From positions 124,001 through 188,000 of the forward strand of contig JBEKKS010000001.1 in assembly GCA_050010595.1 (NCBI GenBank): a stretch of 64,000 bases of DNA, given 5' to 3'. Position numbers and translations under genes: made by a program. The notes below the pieces were generated by a model, which was not told the origin of the DNA, ran no database searches, and saw only the letters and a list, made by a program, of their open reading frames with translations. Below are positions 28,703 to 40,099 of the stretch, in pieces; within the stretch, counting starts at the first letter, position 1, and each line of letters begins with the position of its first letter. This stretch comes from Palsa-513 sp050010595 (GTDB lineage Bacteria > Actinomycetota > Thermoleophilia > Solirubrobacterales > Solirubrobacteraceae).

Positions 28703-29929
28703 TCAGGCAGAGTGCGCCGCAGCAGCCTCGAGCAGCGCTACCGCGATCGCCTGCTTGGGCGCACGCGCGAGGTGGCGCTCGCCGTCGGCGGTGATCAGGG
28801 TGAGCTCGTTCTCCAGCGCGTCGAATCCGATCGCGGGATCGGAGATGTCGTTGAAGGCGATCATGTCGAGCTGCTTGCGCTCGAGCTTCGCGCGGGCTCG
28901 CGTGATCGACTGGGCGCCATGTTCGGCAGCGAAGCCGATGATCGTCTGGCCGGGACGGCGGTGCTCGGCAAGCGCCGCGAGGATGTCGGGTGTCGGCTCG
29001 AGCTCGAGCGTCAAGCGCTCTTCGCTCGCGCGCTCGAGCTTGCCGGCGTGCTGCACGCTCAGCCGGAAGTCGGCGACCGCGGCGCACATCACGATCAGGT
29101 CCGCGGCAGGCGCCTCCCGCTCGCAGGCCTGCGCGAGCTCCGCGGTGCTCGTGACGTCGATGTAGCGCACGCGTGCGTTCCGCTCGAGCGCCACGTTGGC
29201 GGCAATCACCGTGACCGCGGCTCCCCGCGCGGCTGCAGCATCGGCGATCGCGAAGCCCATCCGTCCTGAGGAGCGGTTGCCGAGGAAGCGCACGGCGTCG
29301 ATCGCCTCGCGCGTGCCGCCGGCGCTGACGAGCACGCGCCTGCCGCTCCACGGCCCGGCTGCAAGCGTCGCCTCGCACGCCGCTACCAGCTCGGCCGGCT
29401 CGGCCAGGCGCCCGACGCCGTGCTCTCCAGGCGTTGCGAGACGGCCCGTGCCCGGAGCGATGATCGTCACGCCTCGCTCGCGCAGGAGCGCGATGTTCGC
29501 CGCTGTGGCGGCATGCTCGTACATCCGCGTGTTCATCGCGGGCGCGACCAGGACCGGGCAGCTGGCCGCGAGAGCCGCGCTCGCGAGCAGGTTGTCGGCG
29601 TGGCCGTGCGCGAGCTTCGCGACCGTGTTCGCCGAGGCGGGCGCGATCAGGTAGACGTCGGCGTTCGCGACGAGCGCGAGGTGCGTCGCCGGGTCGTGGT
29701 CGGGCAGCGGATCACCCGGGTAGGAGCCCCGCAGCGGGTCTCGCTCGAACTCGCTCGAAAGCACCGCCGCACCACTCAGCGCGGCAAACGAAGCGGTGCC
29801 CACGAATCGCTTCGACGCCGGCGTCTGGATCACGCGCACGGCGTGGCCGCGGGCCGTTGCAAGGCGCACGAACTCGAGCGCCTTGTAGGCGGCGATTCCA
29901 CCGCTCACGCCGAGCAGCAGGCGGGGCAC
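28703..29929 (-). CDS. coaBC: Bifunctional phosphopantothenoylcysteine decarboxylase/synthetase
   Basis: 408 residues from GTG 29929. The CoaC flavodoxin-like half has LLLGVSGGIAAYKALE, a His-containing DPATHLALV segment, APASANTVAKLAHGHADNLL and the PAMNTRMYEH motif. The CoaB half has VLVSAGGTREAIDAVRFLGN, SSGRMG, MCAAVADFR and the KLERKQLDMIAFNDIS synthetase segment. Makes 4'-phosphopantetheine from 4'-phosphopantothenate and cysteine for coenzyme A. It follows rpoZ by 13 bases. Confidence 0.95.
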   Translation of the reverse strand: MPRLLLGVSGGIAAYKALEFVRLATARGHAVRVIQTPASKRFVGTASFAALSGAAVLSSEFERDPLRGSYPGDPLPDHDPATHLALVANADVYLIAPASANTVAKLAHGHADNLLASAALAASCPVLVAPAMNTRMYEHAATAANIALLRERGVTIIAPGTGRLATPGEHGVGRLAEPAELVAACEATLAAGPWSGRRVLVSAGGTREAIDAVRFLGNRSSGRMGFAIADAAAARGAAVTVIAANVALERNARVRYIDVTSTAELAQACEREAPAADLIVMCAAVADFRLSVQHAGKLERASEERLTLELEPTPDILAALAEHRRPGQTIIGFAAEHGAQSITRARAKLERKQLDMIAFNDISDPAIGFDALENELTLITADGERHLARAPKQAIAVALLEAAAAHSA

Positions 29930-29942
29930 TAGCGCCCGCCGC

Positions 29943-30170
29943 CTAGCGGTAGTGGTACTTCAGCTTGCCGGCCGCGACTTCCTCGAGGGCGATCGTGAGG
30001 TAGTTCTTCGAACCGGTCTCGATCATCGGCGGCGGGAACTCGTCGAAGCTTCCTTCGCCGAGGTTCTGGTAATAGGAGTTGATCTGCCGCGCGCGCTTGG
30101 CGGCGACGATCACACTCGCGTAATTGGAGTCGACGTTCTCGAGGAGCGCGTCGATGCGTGGAGAGATCAC
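29943..30170 (-). CDS. rpoZ: RNA polymerase omega subunit
   Basis: 75 residues, short but with the core omega helices: PRIDALLENVDSNYASVIVAAKRARQI, then KNYLTIALEEVAAGKLKY, the conserved C-terminal motif. GTG 30170 overlaps the gmk stop as GTGA. Omega assists assembly of beta-prime into RNA polymerase. Gene order mihF-gmk-rpoZ-coaBC is typical of actinobacteria. Confidence 0.93.
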   Translation of the reverse strand: MISPRIDALLENVDSNYASVIVAAKRARQINSYYQNLGEGSFDEFPPPMIETGSKNYLTIALEEVAAGKLKYHYR

Positions 30171-30757
30171 GTATTGGAGTCTAGCGTGCCGCGGTCCTGC
30201 GCTCGCGAGCGCTCGCTCAGGTAGAGCCCCTCCAGCTCTTCGATCGCGCCGGCGAGGTCCTCGTTGACGATCACGAACGGGAACTCGCCGCGCGCCGCAA
30301 GCTCGGTCTCGGCGACGGCAAGACGCCGCGCGATCGTCTCCGGCGCGTCGGTCGCACGCTCCTCGAGCCGGTCGCGTAGCGCATCGAGCGAAGGCGGCGC
30401 GATGAAGACGAGCACTGCATCCGCAATCGCGTCACGGACTTGCCGCGCGCCTTGCACCTCGAGCTCGAGCACCGCCGGCGTGCCGCCACGCGTGCGCCGC
30501 TCGAGCTCCCCTTGGAGCGTGCCGTAACGATGGCCCGCGTAGTGCGCGTGTTCGACGAACTCGCCGGCCGCGAGACGCCGGTCGAACTCGGCGTCAGAGA
30601 GGAAGTAGTAGGCGACGCCATCCTCCTCGCCTGGTCGCGGGTCGCGCGTCGTCGCCGAGACCGTCAGCGCGAGCTCGGGATGGCGCTCGCGCAACGCGCT
30701 TATCAGCGTTCCCTTGCCGACCCCTGAGGGGCCCGTGATTACGAAGATCCCGGACAT
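30167..30757 (-). CDS. gmk: Guanylate kinase
   Basis: 196 residues from ATG 30757; the open frame upstream runs into mihF and is not homologous. P-loop ITGPSGVGKGTL, GMP-binding SATTRDPRPGEEDGVAYYF, EHAHYAGHRYGT, and lid region RLEERATDAPETIARRL. Phosphorylates GMP to GDP. Overlaps rpoZ by four bases and lies 43 bases after mihF. Confidence 0.95.
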   Translation of the reverse strand: MSGIFVITGPSGVGKGTLISALRERHPELALTVSATTRDPRPGEEDGVAYYFLSDAEFDRRLAAGEFVEHAHYAGHRYGTLQGELERRTRGGTPAVLELEVQGARQVRDAIADAVLVFIAPPSLDALRDRLEERATDAPETIARRLAVAETELAARGEFPFVIVNEDLAGAIEELEGLYLSERSRAQDRGTLDSNT

Positions 30758-30800
30758 CGACCGAGCACGGTACCGCCCGCCCCACCCGGAATGGACAGGC

Positions 30801-31118
30801 TCAGCGGTGGCTGAGCAGCAGGACGAGTTCGGCGCGCTGGCGCTCGGAGAGGCCGCCGATCGTCTTGCTCGGCGAGATGCGGCAGGCATGGAGGATCTTG
30901 TTGACCTTCACGCGCCCGTACTTGGGAACGGCGAGCAGCATGTCGGAGACCTTTGCCGTCTCGAGATAGGTCGGCGGCTTGGCCAGCAGCTGCTGGATCG
31001 AGACGCGCCCGGCCTTCAGGTCGCGCTTCAGCTGGGCCCGTTGCGAGCGAATCTCGTTCGCGCGTGCAAGGGCGTCGAGTCGCTGGTTGATCGACCGCTC
31101 GGGCGTCACGGCTGTCAT
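30801..31118 (-). CDS. mihF: Actinobacterial integration host factor
   Basis: 105 residues from ATG 31118. Basic, with the mIHF signature: LKRDLKAGRVSIQQLL, VSDMLLAVPKYGRVKVNKIL and a C-terminal helix-two-turn-helix (RISPSKTIGGLSERQRAELV). It binds and bends DNA as a nucleoid-associated protein and was found as the host factor for mycobacteriophage L5 integration; it is unrelated to Gram-negative IHF. The gene is a strong marker for Actinomycetota. Longer frames reach back into pyrD and lack similarity. Confidence 0.93.
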   Translation of the reverse strand: MTAVTPERSINQRLDALARANEIRSQRAQLKRDLKAGRVSIQQLLAKPPTYLETAKVSDMLLAVPKYGRVKVNKILHACRISPSKTIGGLSERQRAELVLLLSHR

Positions 31119-31155
31119 CACTTGACGTCTCGCGGACCAGGCGGCATGGGCGGCG

Positions 31156-31183
31156 AGTGTATCGCCTCGGCAGCCCCATTCAA
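31156..31183 (-). promoter_or_regulatory. Possible housekeeping promoter for mihF-gmk-rpoZ-coaBC
   Basis: On the minus strand TTGAAT (31183-31178), 16 bases, TACACT (31161-31156), 37 bases before the mihF ATG. Each box matches four of six consensus positions, so it is only a candidate. A perfect TTGACA at 31255-31250 has no recognisable -10 partner. Confidence 0.35.
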
Positions 31184-31297
31184 GGAGCCAAAACAAAAGT
31201 TGTCTCGACCCGAGCTTGAGGTTCGTCACCGAGCAGGCGACCGCTCGTTTGTCAATGCTTTGCAGGCGTTTCGAACTTAATACGACAGCCTCAGCGG

Positions 31298-32173
31298 TCA
31301 CCAAGCCGCATTTTCCGCAAATATTTCGGCAAGCTCGTTTGCGATGCGCCGCCCGGCGGCGGGATCGCGGAAGCTCTCCGTGCCGACGGCGACGACACTC
31401 GCGCCGGCGCCGAGCAATGCCGCTGCGTCCGCGCCGCTCGCCACGCCGCCCATCCCGACGATCGGGATGCTCACGCGGGCGGCGACCGCCGCAACCTGGG
31501 CGAGCGCTACCGCGCGGATCGCGGGACCTGAGAGTCCTCCGGTGCGTCCCCCCAACCACGGCTCCGAGCTGCCCGGCGCCAGCGCCATTGCACGCAACGT
31601 GTTGATCAGCGAGACGGCGTCGGCGCCGGCTTCCTGGGCTGCGAGCGCGCAGGCGGCGACGTCGATCGTGTTCGGCGTGAGCTTCACGATCAGGGGCTTC
31701 GCGGTGAGCGGACGCAGGCACCCGAGCAGCGCGCGGACGCCGTCCGGGTCAGCGCCGATGTCGAGACCGGTAGCGACGTTCGGGCAGGAGACGTTGAGCT
31801 CGATCGCCGCGACCTCGGCGCGCTCGCCGACGCGCTCAACGAGCAGTGCGAACTCCTCCTCGCTCGAGCCCATCACGTTCGTGATCAGCGGCACCCCGAG
31901 CTGCGCATACTCCGCCAGGTGATGCTCGAGATAGGCGTCGATTCCCGGGTTCGGCAGGCCGATCGAGTTGATCATTCCGCTCGCCGTCTCCCACAGGCGC
32001 GGCGGCGGGTTGCCGGCCCGCGGCGCGAGCGTCACCGTCTTCGAGACGTAGGCCGAGAATGGGAACTGCTGGGTCAGCGCGTCGCCGAAGACCGCGCGCG
32101 CCGCCAGCGCGTCGTAGCAACCGGACGCGTTGATTACCGGGTGGGCAAGCTCGATCCCGCAGAGGTCCGTCAT
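31298..32173 (-). CDS. pyrD: Dihydroorotate dehydrogenase, class 1B catalytic subunit
   Basis: 291 residues from ATG 32173 (ATGA overlap with pyrK). Visible: HPVINASGCYD, NPPPRLWETASGMINSIGLPN, IELNVSCPNV, IVKLTPN and the FMN phosphate site GMGGVASGADAAALL. The Cys in NVSCPN is the class 1 catalytic base. The adjacent pyrK identifies it as class 1B, which passes electrons to NAD+ through FAD and an iron-sulfur cluster. Many actinobacteria use the membrane-bound class 2 enzyme instead, so the 1B type is informative. Last gene of the pyr run. Confidence 0.94.
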   Translation of the reverse strand: MTDLCGIELAHPVINASGCYDALAARAVFGDALTQQFPFSAYVSKTVTLAPRAGNPPPRLWETASGMINSIGLPNPGIDAYLEHHLAEYAQLGVPLITNVMGSSEEEFALLVERVGERAEVAAIELNVSCPNVATGLDIGADPDGVRALLGCLRPLTAKPLIVKLTPNTIDVAACALAAQEAGADAVSLINTLRAMALAPGSSEPWLGGRTGGLSGPAIRAVALAQVAAVAARVSIPIVGMGGVASGADAAALLGAGASVVAVGTESFRDPAAGRRIANELAEIFAENAAW

Positions 32174-32924
32174 GCAAGCAACGCCGCCTCGAAGACCGGC
32201 CCGTCCACGCAGACCCGCTTGTAGCCATCGGCCGTCGCGACGACGCAGCCGAAGCAGGCACCGAACCCGCATGCCATCGGCGCCTCGAGCGCGAGCTGCG
32301 CCGGCACTCCCCTCGCGACCGCCAGCGCCCGCACCGCCTCGAGCATCGCGGGCGGCCCACAGGCATACACGCTGATCTCATCCGCTCGTCGCTCGAGCTC
32401 GCGTTCGAGCAGCTCGGTGACGAAGCCGCGGTGCCCGACCGATCCGTCGTCGGTTGCCAGCTGCGCGTCGCGCAGCAGGGCCGCCGCCTGCGCATGGCGA
32501 GCATCGCGGAACCCGAGCAGCGCCCGTCCACCCCACCGCTCCTGGAACATCGCAAGCGGCGGGATCCCCACGCCACCGCCAACGAGCACCGCCTCGCGTT
32601 CCTCCTCAGGCGGCGAGAACCCACGCCCCAGCGGTCCCACGACATGCACCTCATCGCCCGGCTCGAGCGAGCAGAGCACCCTGGTGCCGGGACCAACATC
32701 CTCGAGCAGAAACCCGACCTCCCCCACACGCGCATACAGGACCGAAATAGCCCGCGCCAGATACGGCCGCCCATCCACACCCCCACCCCAGCCCAGCACC
32801 GACGAGAGCATGTAGAACTGCCCCGGCGCGCCAGCAGCATGCTCCTCCCCTATCCCGAGCACGACGTAGGCACCCACCACCCGCTTGCTCAGCACCGCGG
32901 AAATGCGGCGACCGAAGGGAGCCG

Positions 32925-32928
<4 letters not shown>
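32170..32928 (-). CDS. pyrK: Dihydroorotate dehydrogenase electron transfer subunit
   Basis: 252 residues. The FAD-binding beta-barrel has APGQFYMLSSV and RPYLARAISVL; the NAD-binding part has EAVLVGGGVGIPPLAMF and ISVYACGPPAMLEAV. The C-terminal [2Fe-2S] site is complete: MACGFGACFGCVV plus a later Cys in RVCVDGP (C-x4-C-x2-C-x11-C). Works with PyrD 1B. Overlaps carB and pyrD by four bases each. Confidence 0.94.
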
Positions 32929-36012
<3,084 letters not shown>

Positions 36013-36029
<17 letters not shown>

Positions 36030-37173
36030 CCGGCTCCCGCGTGCGGGCGTTCGTGAGCTGGCCGATGAAGCGGTCGAAGAGGTGGCGTGAATCGTGCGGG
36101 CCGGGGCTCGCCTCGGGGTGATACTGGACGGTGCTCGCCCCGGCCTCCGGCAGGCGCAGGCCCTCGACCGTACGGTCATAGAGGTTGATGTGCGTCAGCT
36201 CGGCGACGCCGAAGTCCGTCTCCCAGCGCACCGGCTCGTCGTCGTCGATCGTCCGCGCCCCGCCGGGCCCGAGGACGGCGAAGCCGTGGTTCTGGCTCGT
36301 GATCTCGATCTTGCCGGTCGTGAGGTCCTTGACCGGATGGTTGGCGCCCCGATGCCCGAAGCGCATCTTGTACGTCTCGAGCCCGACGGCCCGGCACAGG
36401 AGCTGGTGCCCGAGACAGATCCCGAAGACGGGCAGGCGCCCGACAACGAGCCGGAGCTGCTCGACGACGTAGGCGAGCGCTGCCGGATCCCCCGGCCCGT
36501 TTGCGATGAACACGCCGTCGGTGCCGGCGTCGAGCAGCTCCGCCGCACTGACGCTGCACGGGTGGATCTGCAGCCGAGCGCCGCGCGAGCGGAGGTTCGC
36601 GAGGATCGAGCTCTTGACGCCGGTGTCGATCACGGCGATCGTCGGCCCAGCGTCGCTGCCGCCCGTCGGATCGAGCGTGAACGCCTCGCCTGGGCTGACC
36701 TCGCGCGCGAGGTCGCGGCCGTCCATCGAGGGCTCGGCGGCGATCAGCGCGCGCGCCTGCGCCTCGGAGACGTCCGCCGGAAAGATCCCGCCCCGCATCG
36801 AGCCCGCATCGCGGATGTGGCGCACTAGCGCGCGGGTGTCGACATCGGTCACCGCCGCGATCCCGTGCTCCGCCAGCCAGTCGAGCCAGCCGGCCCGCAC
36901 GCCCGCGATCTCTGGCCGGGTGTTTCGCGCTGCGCGCATGATCGCGCCGCGCGCGTGGATCGCGCTCGACTCCATCGCAGCGTCGCTGACGCCGTAGTTG
37001 CCGATGTGCGGGTAGGTGAAGGTCAGCAGCTGACCGGCGTAGCTCGGATCGGTCACCGACTCCTGGTAGCCGGACATCGACGTGTTGAAGACGACCTCCC
37101 CGACAGCGACCGTTTGCGCACCACACGGCTCCCCGTCGAAGCGGGTGCCGTCCTCCAGCAGGACGTAGCTCAT
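36013..37173 (-). CDS. carA: Carbamoyl-phosphate synthase small subunit
   Basis: 386 residues from ATG 37173 (ATGA overlap with pyrC). N-terminal domain MSYVLLEDGTRFDGEP. The C-terminal class I glutamine amidotransferase has the nucleophile Cys in VFGICLGHQLL and the His/Glu pair in VQYHPEASPGPHDS. Supplies ammonia from glutamine to CarB. Longer starts would invade pyrC. Confidence 0.96.
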
Positions 37174-38504
37174 GCCGGGCTCAGTGCGAAGCTTCGCTCG
37201 CGGTAGGCGACGTGTCCGCGGGCGATCGTCAAGAGCACCCGACCGCTGAGCTGGCGTCCGGCGAACGCGCAGTTCGCGGAGCGGCTCTCGTAGCCCGCCT
37301 CCCCTACCCGCCAGCCCGCCGCCAGATCGACCAGGCAGAGGTTCGCCTCGGCGCCGACGGCGACGCTCGGTGTGACCAGATCGAACAGCGCGGCGGCTGC
37401 GGTGAGGCGCTCGATCAGGCATTCGAGCGTGAGAATGCCCGGCAGCACGAGGTCGCTGTAGAGGGCGCCGAACGCGGTTTCGAGCCCCGTCGTGCCCATC
37501 GGCGCCTGCTCGAAGGGCACCATCTTCTCGTCGCGCGAGTGCGGCGCATGGTCGGTTGCGATGCACTCGATCGTCCCGTCGCGCAGCGCGTCGATCAGCG
37601 CGGCGCGGTCGTCCTCGCTGCGCAGCGGCGGATTCATCTTGAAGCTCGTGTCGAGGCCGCGGACCTCCGCGTCGGTCAGCAGCAGGTGATGCGGCGTGAC
37701 CTCGGCGCTCACGCGCGCGCCAGCCGCCCGAGCCGCCGCGAGCGCCTGCACCGAGCGCCGTGCCGAGAGGTGCTGGAAGTGGACGCGCCCGCCCTCGTCA
37801 GCCGCGATCAAGCCGTCGCGCGCGATCATCGTCGCCTCCGAGATCGACGGTATGCCGGCCAGGCCCAGCTCGGCGGAGACCGCGCCTTCGTGCATGACGC
37901 CCGCCCCCGACAGGCTCAGGTCCTCCTCGTGCAGCGCGATCACGCCGCCGCACAGACGCTGGTACTGCAGCGCGCGCCGCAGCAGGCCTGCCGCGGCGAC
38001 CGGCTTGCCGTCGTCGGTGAATCCCAGCGCACCGGCTTCGCGCAGCAGCGCCATCTCGGTCAGCTGCTCGCCGCGCAGCCCGACGCTGATCGCGGCGAGG
38101 AACCCGACCGGGATCCGTGCCTGCTCGCGGGCTTGCGCGACCAGCCCGCGCAGGAGCGCCGGCCCGTCGATCACAGGCGCGGTGTTCGGCATCGCGATCA
38201 CGGCGCAGTAACCGCCCGCGGCCGCGGCGCGCGTCCCCGTCTCGAGGTCCTCCTTGTGCTCCTGCCCGGGGGAGCGCAGGTGCACGTGCGGGTCGACGAA
38301 CGCCGGGAACAGATGCTTGCCCGCGCCCTCGACGATCTCCGCCCCGGCGGGCGGCTCGAGGGCACCTGGTGCACCGAGCTCCGCGACTTGACCTTCGCGC
38401 ACGAGGACGTCATGTGGTTCGTTGATGGCGGCGCGCGGGTCGAGGACGTGTACTTCACGAAGAAGCAGCTCGGTCGGCGGATTTGAGCGCGCGAACAGGC
38501 TCAC
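37170..38504 (-). CDS. pyrC: Dihydroorotase
   Basis: 444 residues, class I (PyrC of the Gram-positive type). Metal-binding start AFVDPHVHLRSPGQEHKED, a central ALHEEDLSLSG, VTPHHLLLTD, and the catalytic CIATDHAPHSRDEK. Cyclises carbamoyl aspartate to dihydroorotate. GTG 38504 overlaps the pyrB stop as GTGA. Confidence 0.95.
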   Translation of the reverse strand: MSLFARSNPPTELLLREVHVLDPRAAINEPHDVLVREGQVAELGAPGALEPPAGAEIVEGAGKHLFPAFVDPHVHLRSPGQEHKEDLETGTRAAAAGGYCAVIAMPNTAPVIDGPALLRGLVAQAREQARIPVGFLAAISVGLRGEQLTEMALLREAGALGFTDDGKPVAAAGLLRRALQYQRLCGGVIALHEEDLSLSGAGVMHEGAVSAELGLAGIPSISEATMIARDGLIAADEGGRVHFQHLSARRSVQALAAARAAGARVSAEVTPHHLLLTDAEVRGLDTSFKMNPPLRSEDDRAALIDALRDGTIECIATDHAPHSRDEKMVPFEQAPMGTTGLETAFGALYSDLVLPGILTLECLIERLTAAAALFDLVTPSVAVGAEANLCLVDLAAGWRVGEAGYESRSANCAFAGRQLSGRVLLTIARGHVAYRERSFALSPA

Positions 38505-39451
38505 GCGAGCTGGGGCTCCGGCGTCGTGATCCGCTCGACTGTCGGATCGCCGGCGTGAGTTCCCGAGAGGACCTCGACGAGAACAGCCATCCGCACGACG
38601 ATGCCGGCACGGACCTGGTCTGTGATCAGCGACTGTGGCGCGTCGATCACCTCGCCGGAGAGCTCGACGCCGCGGTTCACCGGACCCGGGTGCATCAGGA
38701 GCTGGCGTGCCTTCAGCCGGCGCGAATTGATCTGGTAGTAGGCCGCGTACTCAGGCAGCGAGGGCAGGAACGCCTCGCTCATCCGCTCGTGCTGCAGGCG
38801 CAGCGCGTAGACGACATCGGCGTCGCCGAGGTCATCGAGCGTGTTGCGCACCTCGCAGCCGAGCGCCGCAAGGTCTGCCGGCACCAGCGTCGGCGGCCCC
38901 GCGAAGGTGACGTGGGCACCAAGCTTGATGAAAGCCTGCGCGCTCGAGCGCGCGACGCGCGAGTGCAGCACGTCGCCGATGATCCAGATCGAGCGGCCTT
39001 CGAGGTCGCGCAGGCGCTGGCGCAGGACGTAGACGTCGAGCAGGGCCTGGGTCGGATGCTGGTGCTTGCCGTCGCCCGCGTTTACGACCCCGGCCGGTGT
39101 CCAGCCCGCGATGAGCTGTGGCGCACCGGCGTGCGGCGAGCGGATCACGATCGCGTCGGGCCCGTACGCCGATAGCGTCGCGACGGTGTCCCTCAGCGAC
39201 TCGCCCTTTTCGACGCTCGATCCGGAGGCGACGACGTTCAGCACGTCCGTCGAGAGCCGCTTGGCGGCAAGCTCGAACGAGCTGCGGGTCCGTGTCGAGG
39301 CTTCATAGAAGAGGTTGATGACGAGCCGCCCGCGGAAGCTCGGGACCTTCTTGATCGGGCGATCGGCGACCTCGCCGAAGAACGCGGCCGACGCGAGGAT
39401 CCGCTCGATGTCCTTGCGCTCGAGCTCTTCGATCGAGAGCAGGTGCCTCAT
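38501..39451 (-). CDS. pyrB: Aspartate carbamoyltransferase catalytic subunit
   Basis: 316 residues. Carbamoyl-phosphate site FYEASTRTRSSFE, SSVEKGESLRDTV, IRSPHAGAP, and the aspartate-binding HPGPVNRGVELS. First committed step of pyrimidine synthesis. No regulatory subunit pyrI is present, as expected for Gram-positives. ATG overlaps the pyrR stop by four bases. Confidence 0.96.
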   Translation of the reverse strand: MRHLLSIEELERKDIERILASAAFFGEVADRPIKKVPSFRGRLVINLFYEASTRTRSSFELAAKRLSTDVLNVVASGSSVEKGESLRDTVATLSAYGPDAIVIRSPHAGAPQLIAGWTPAGVVNAGDGKHQHPTQALLDVYVLRQRLRDLEGRSIWIIGDVLHSRVARSSAQAFIKLGAHVTFAGPPTLVPADLAALGCEVRNTLDDLGDADVVYALRLQHERMSEAFLPSLPEYAAYYQINSRRLKARQLLMHPGPVNRGVELSGEVIDAPQSLITDQVRAGIVVRMAVLVEVLSGTHAGDPTVERITTPEPQLA

Positions 39452-40005
39452 GCGAGCACCCGCTCCTGGGAGATGGTTACCTCGTCGACCCCGTCCAACT
39501 CCTCGACGCGCACGTTGACGCGCTCGCTACGCGACGTCGGGAGGTTCTTGCCGACGTAGTCGGGGCGGATCGGCAGCTCGCGATGGCCGCGGTCGACGAG
39601 TACGGCGAGCTGGATCTTTGCCGGCCGTCCGTAGGCGAGCAGGGCGTCGATCGCTGCGCGCACAGTGCGCCCGGTAAAAAGGACGTCATCGACGATCACG
39701 ACGATCGTCCCGTCGAGCGCGAAGTCGAGCTGCGTCCCGGCGACGATCGGCGCGTCGGGACGCAGGCCGAGGTCGTCGCGGTAAAAGGAGATGTCGAGCG
39801 AGCCGAGCGGGAGCTTGGCGTCGAGGATCTCCTCGAGGAAGGACGCCAGCCGCCGCGCGAGCGGTACGCCGCGACGGTGGATCCCAACGATCGCGATGCC
39901 ACCCTCGGCCGTCGCGTTGCGCTCGGTGATCTCGTGCGCGATCCGCCGCAGCGCTCGCGCGATGTCGTCCCGCTCGAGGACGACCGTTTCGGGTACGTCA
40001 ACCAG
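39448..40005 (-). CDS. pyrR: PyrR, pyrimidine operon RNA-binding regulator (non-canonical CTG start proposed)
   Basis: 185 residues if started at CTG 40003-40005. The frame is open from a TGA at 40027-40029 and reads LVDVPETVVLERDDIARALR, AHEITERN, IVGIHRRGVPLARRL, LDISFYRDDL and the PRPP motif VIVDDVLFTGRTVRAA. There is no ATG, GTG or TTG between that stop and GTG 39699, which lies in the PRPP loop and would remove the conserved N-terminal 100 residues. The CTG stands nine bases after AAGGA. PyrR binds pyr mRNA with UMP and often has weak uracil phosphoribosyltransferase activity. First gene of the pyr operon. Confidence 0.85.
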   Translation of the reverse strand: MVDVPETVVLERDDIARALRRIAHEITERNATAEGGIAIVGIHRRGVPLARRLASFLEEILDAKLPLGSLDISFYRDDLGLRPDAPIVAGTQLDFALDGTIVVIVDDVLFTGRTVRAAIDALLAYGRPAKIQLAVLVDRGHRELPIRPDYVGKNLPTSRSERVNVRVEELDGVDEVTISQERVLA

Positions 40006-40014
40006 TTTCCTCAG

Positions 40015-40047
40015 TCCTTCCAGGCCTCACTGGACCGGGTTAAAGGA
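40015..40047 (-). promoter_or_regulatory. PyrR-binding RNA loop (pyr operon leader)
   Basis: On the minus strand TCCTT (40047-40043) pairs with AAGGA (40019-40015). Between them lie an internal bulge and the purine-rich loop GGTCCAGTGAGGCC. This matches the PyrR-binding loop known from Bacillus and mycobacterial pyr leaders (core TCCAG-GAGG inside a TCCTT/AAGGA stem). The 3' arm AAGGA is also the only good ribosome binding site for pyrR, so PyrR-UMP binding would hide it. That indicates translational repression, as described for mycobacteria, rather than a terminator switch; no terminator hairpin follows. Confidence 0.85.
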
Positions 40048-40057
40048 GCCGGCGGCC

Positions 40058-40066
40058 ACTGTAGCA
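40058..40066 (-). promoter_or_regulatory. Possible extended -10 promoter of the pyr operon
   Basis: TGCTACAGT on the minus strand (40066-40058) is a TGn-extended -10 box with four of six TATAAT matches. It would start transcription near 40051, just before the PyrR-binding loop. No clear -35 box is present. Confidence 0.35.
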
Positions 40067-40099
40067 CCGCGTTCTGACGCCGGCCGGCGAGGACCGCAC

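Noticed and set aside
31250..31255. Perfect TTGACA (minus strand) as mihF promoter -35
   Set aside because: No -10-like hexamer at 16-18 bases; the 31156-31183 pair fits better.
39448..39699. Short 83-residue pyrR from GTG 39699
   Set aside because: It would begin in the PRPP-binding loop, while conserved PyrR sequence continues upstream in the same frame.
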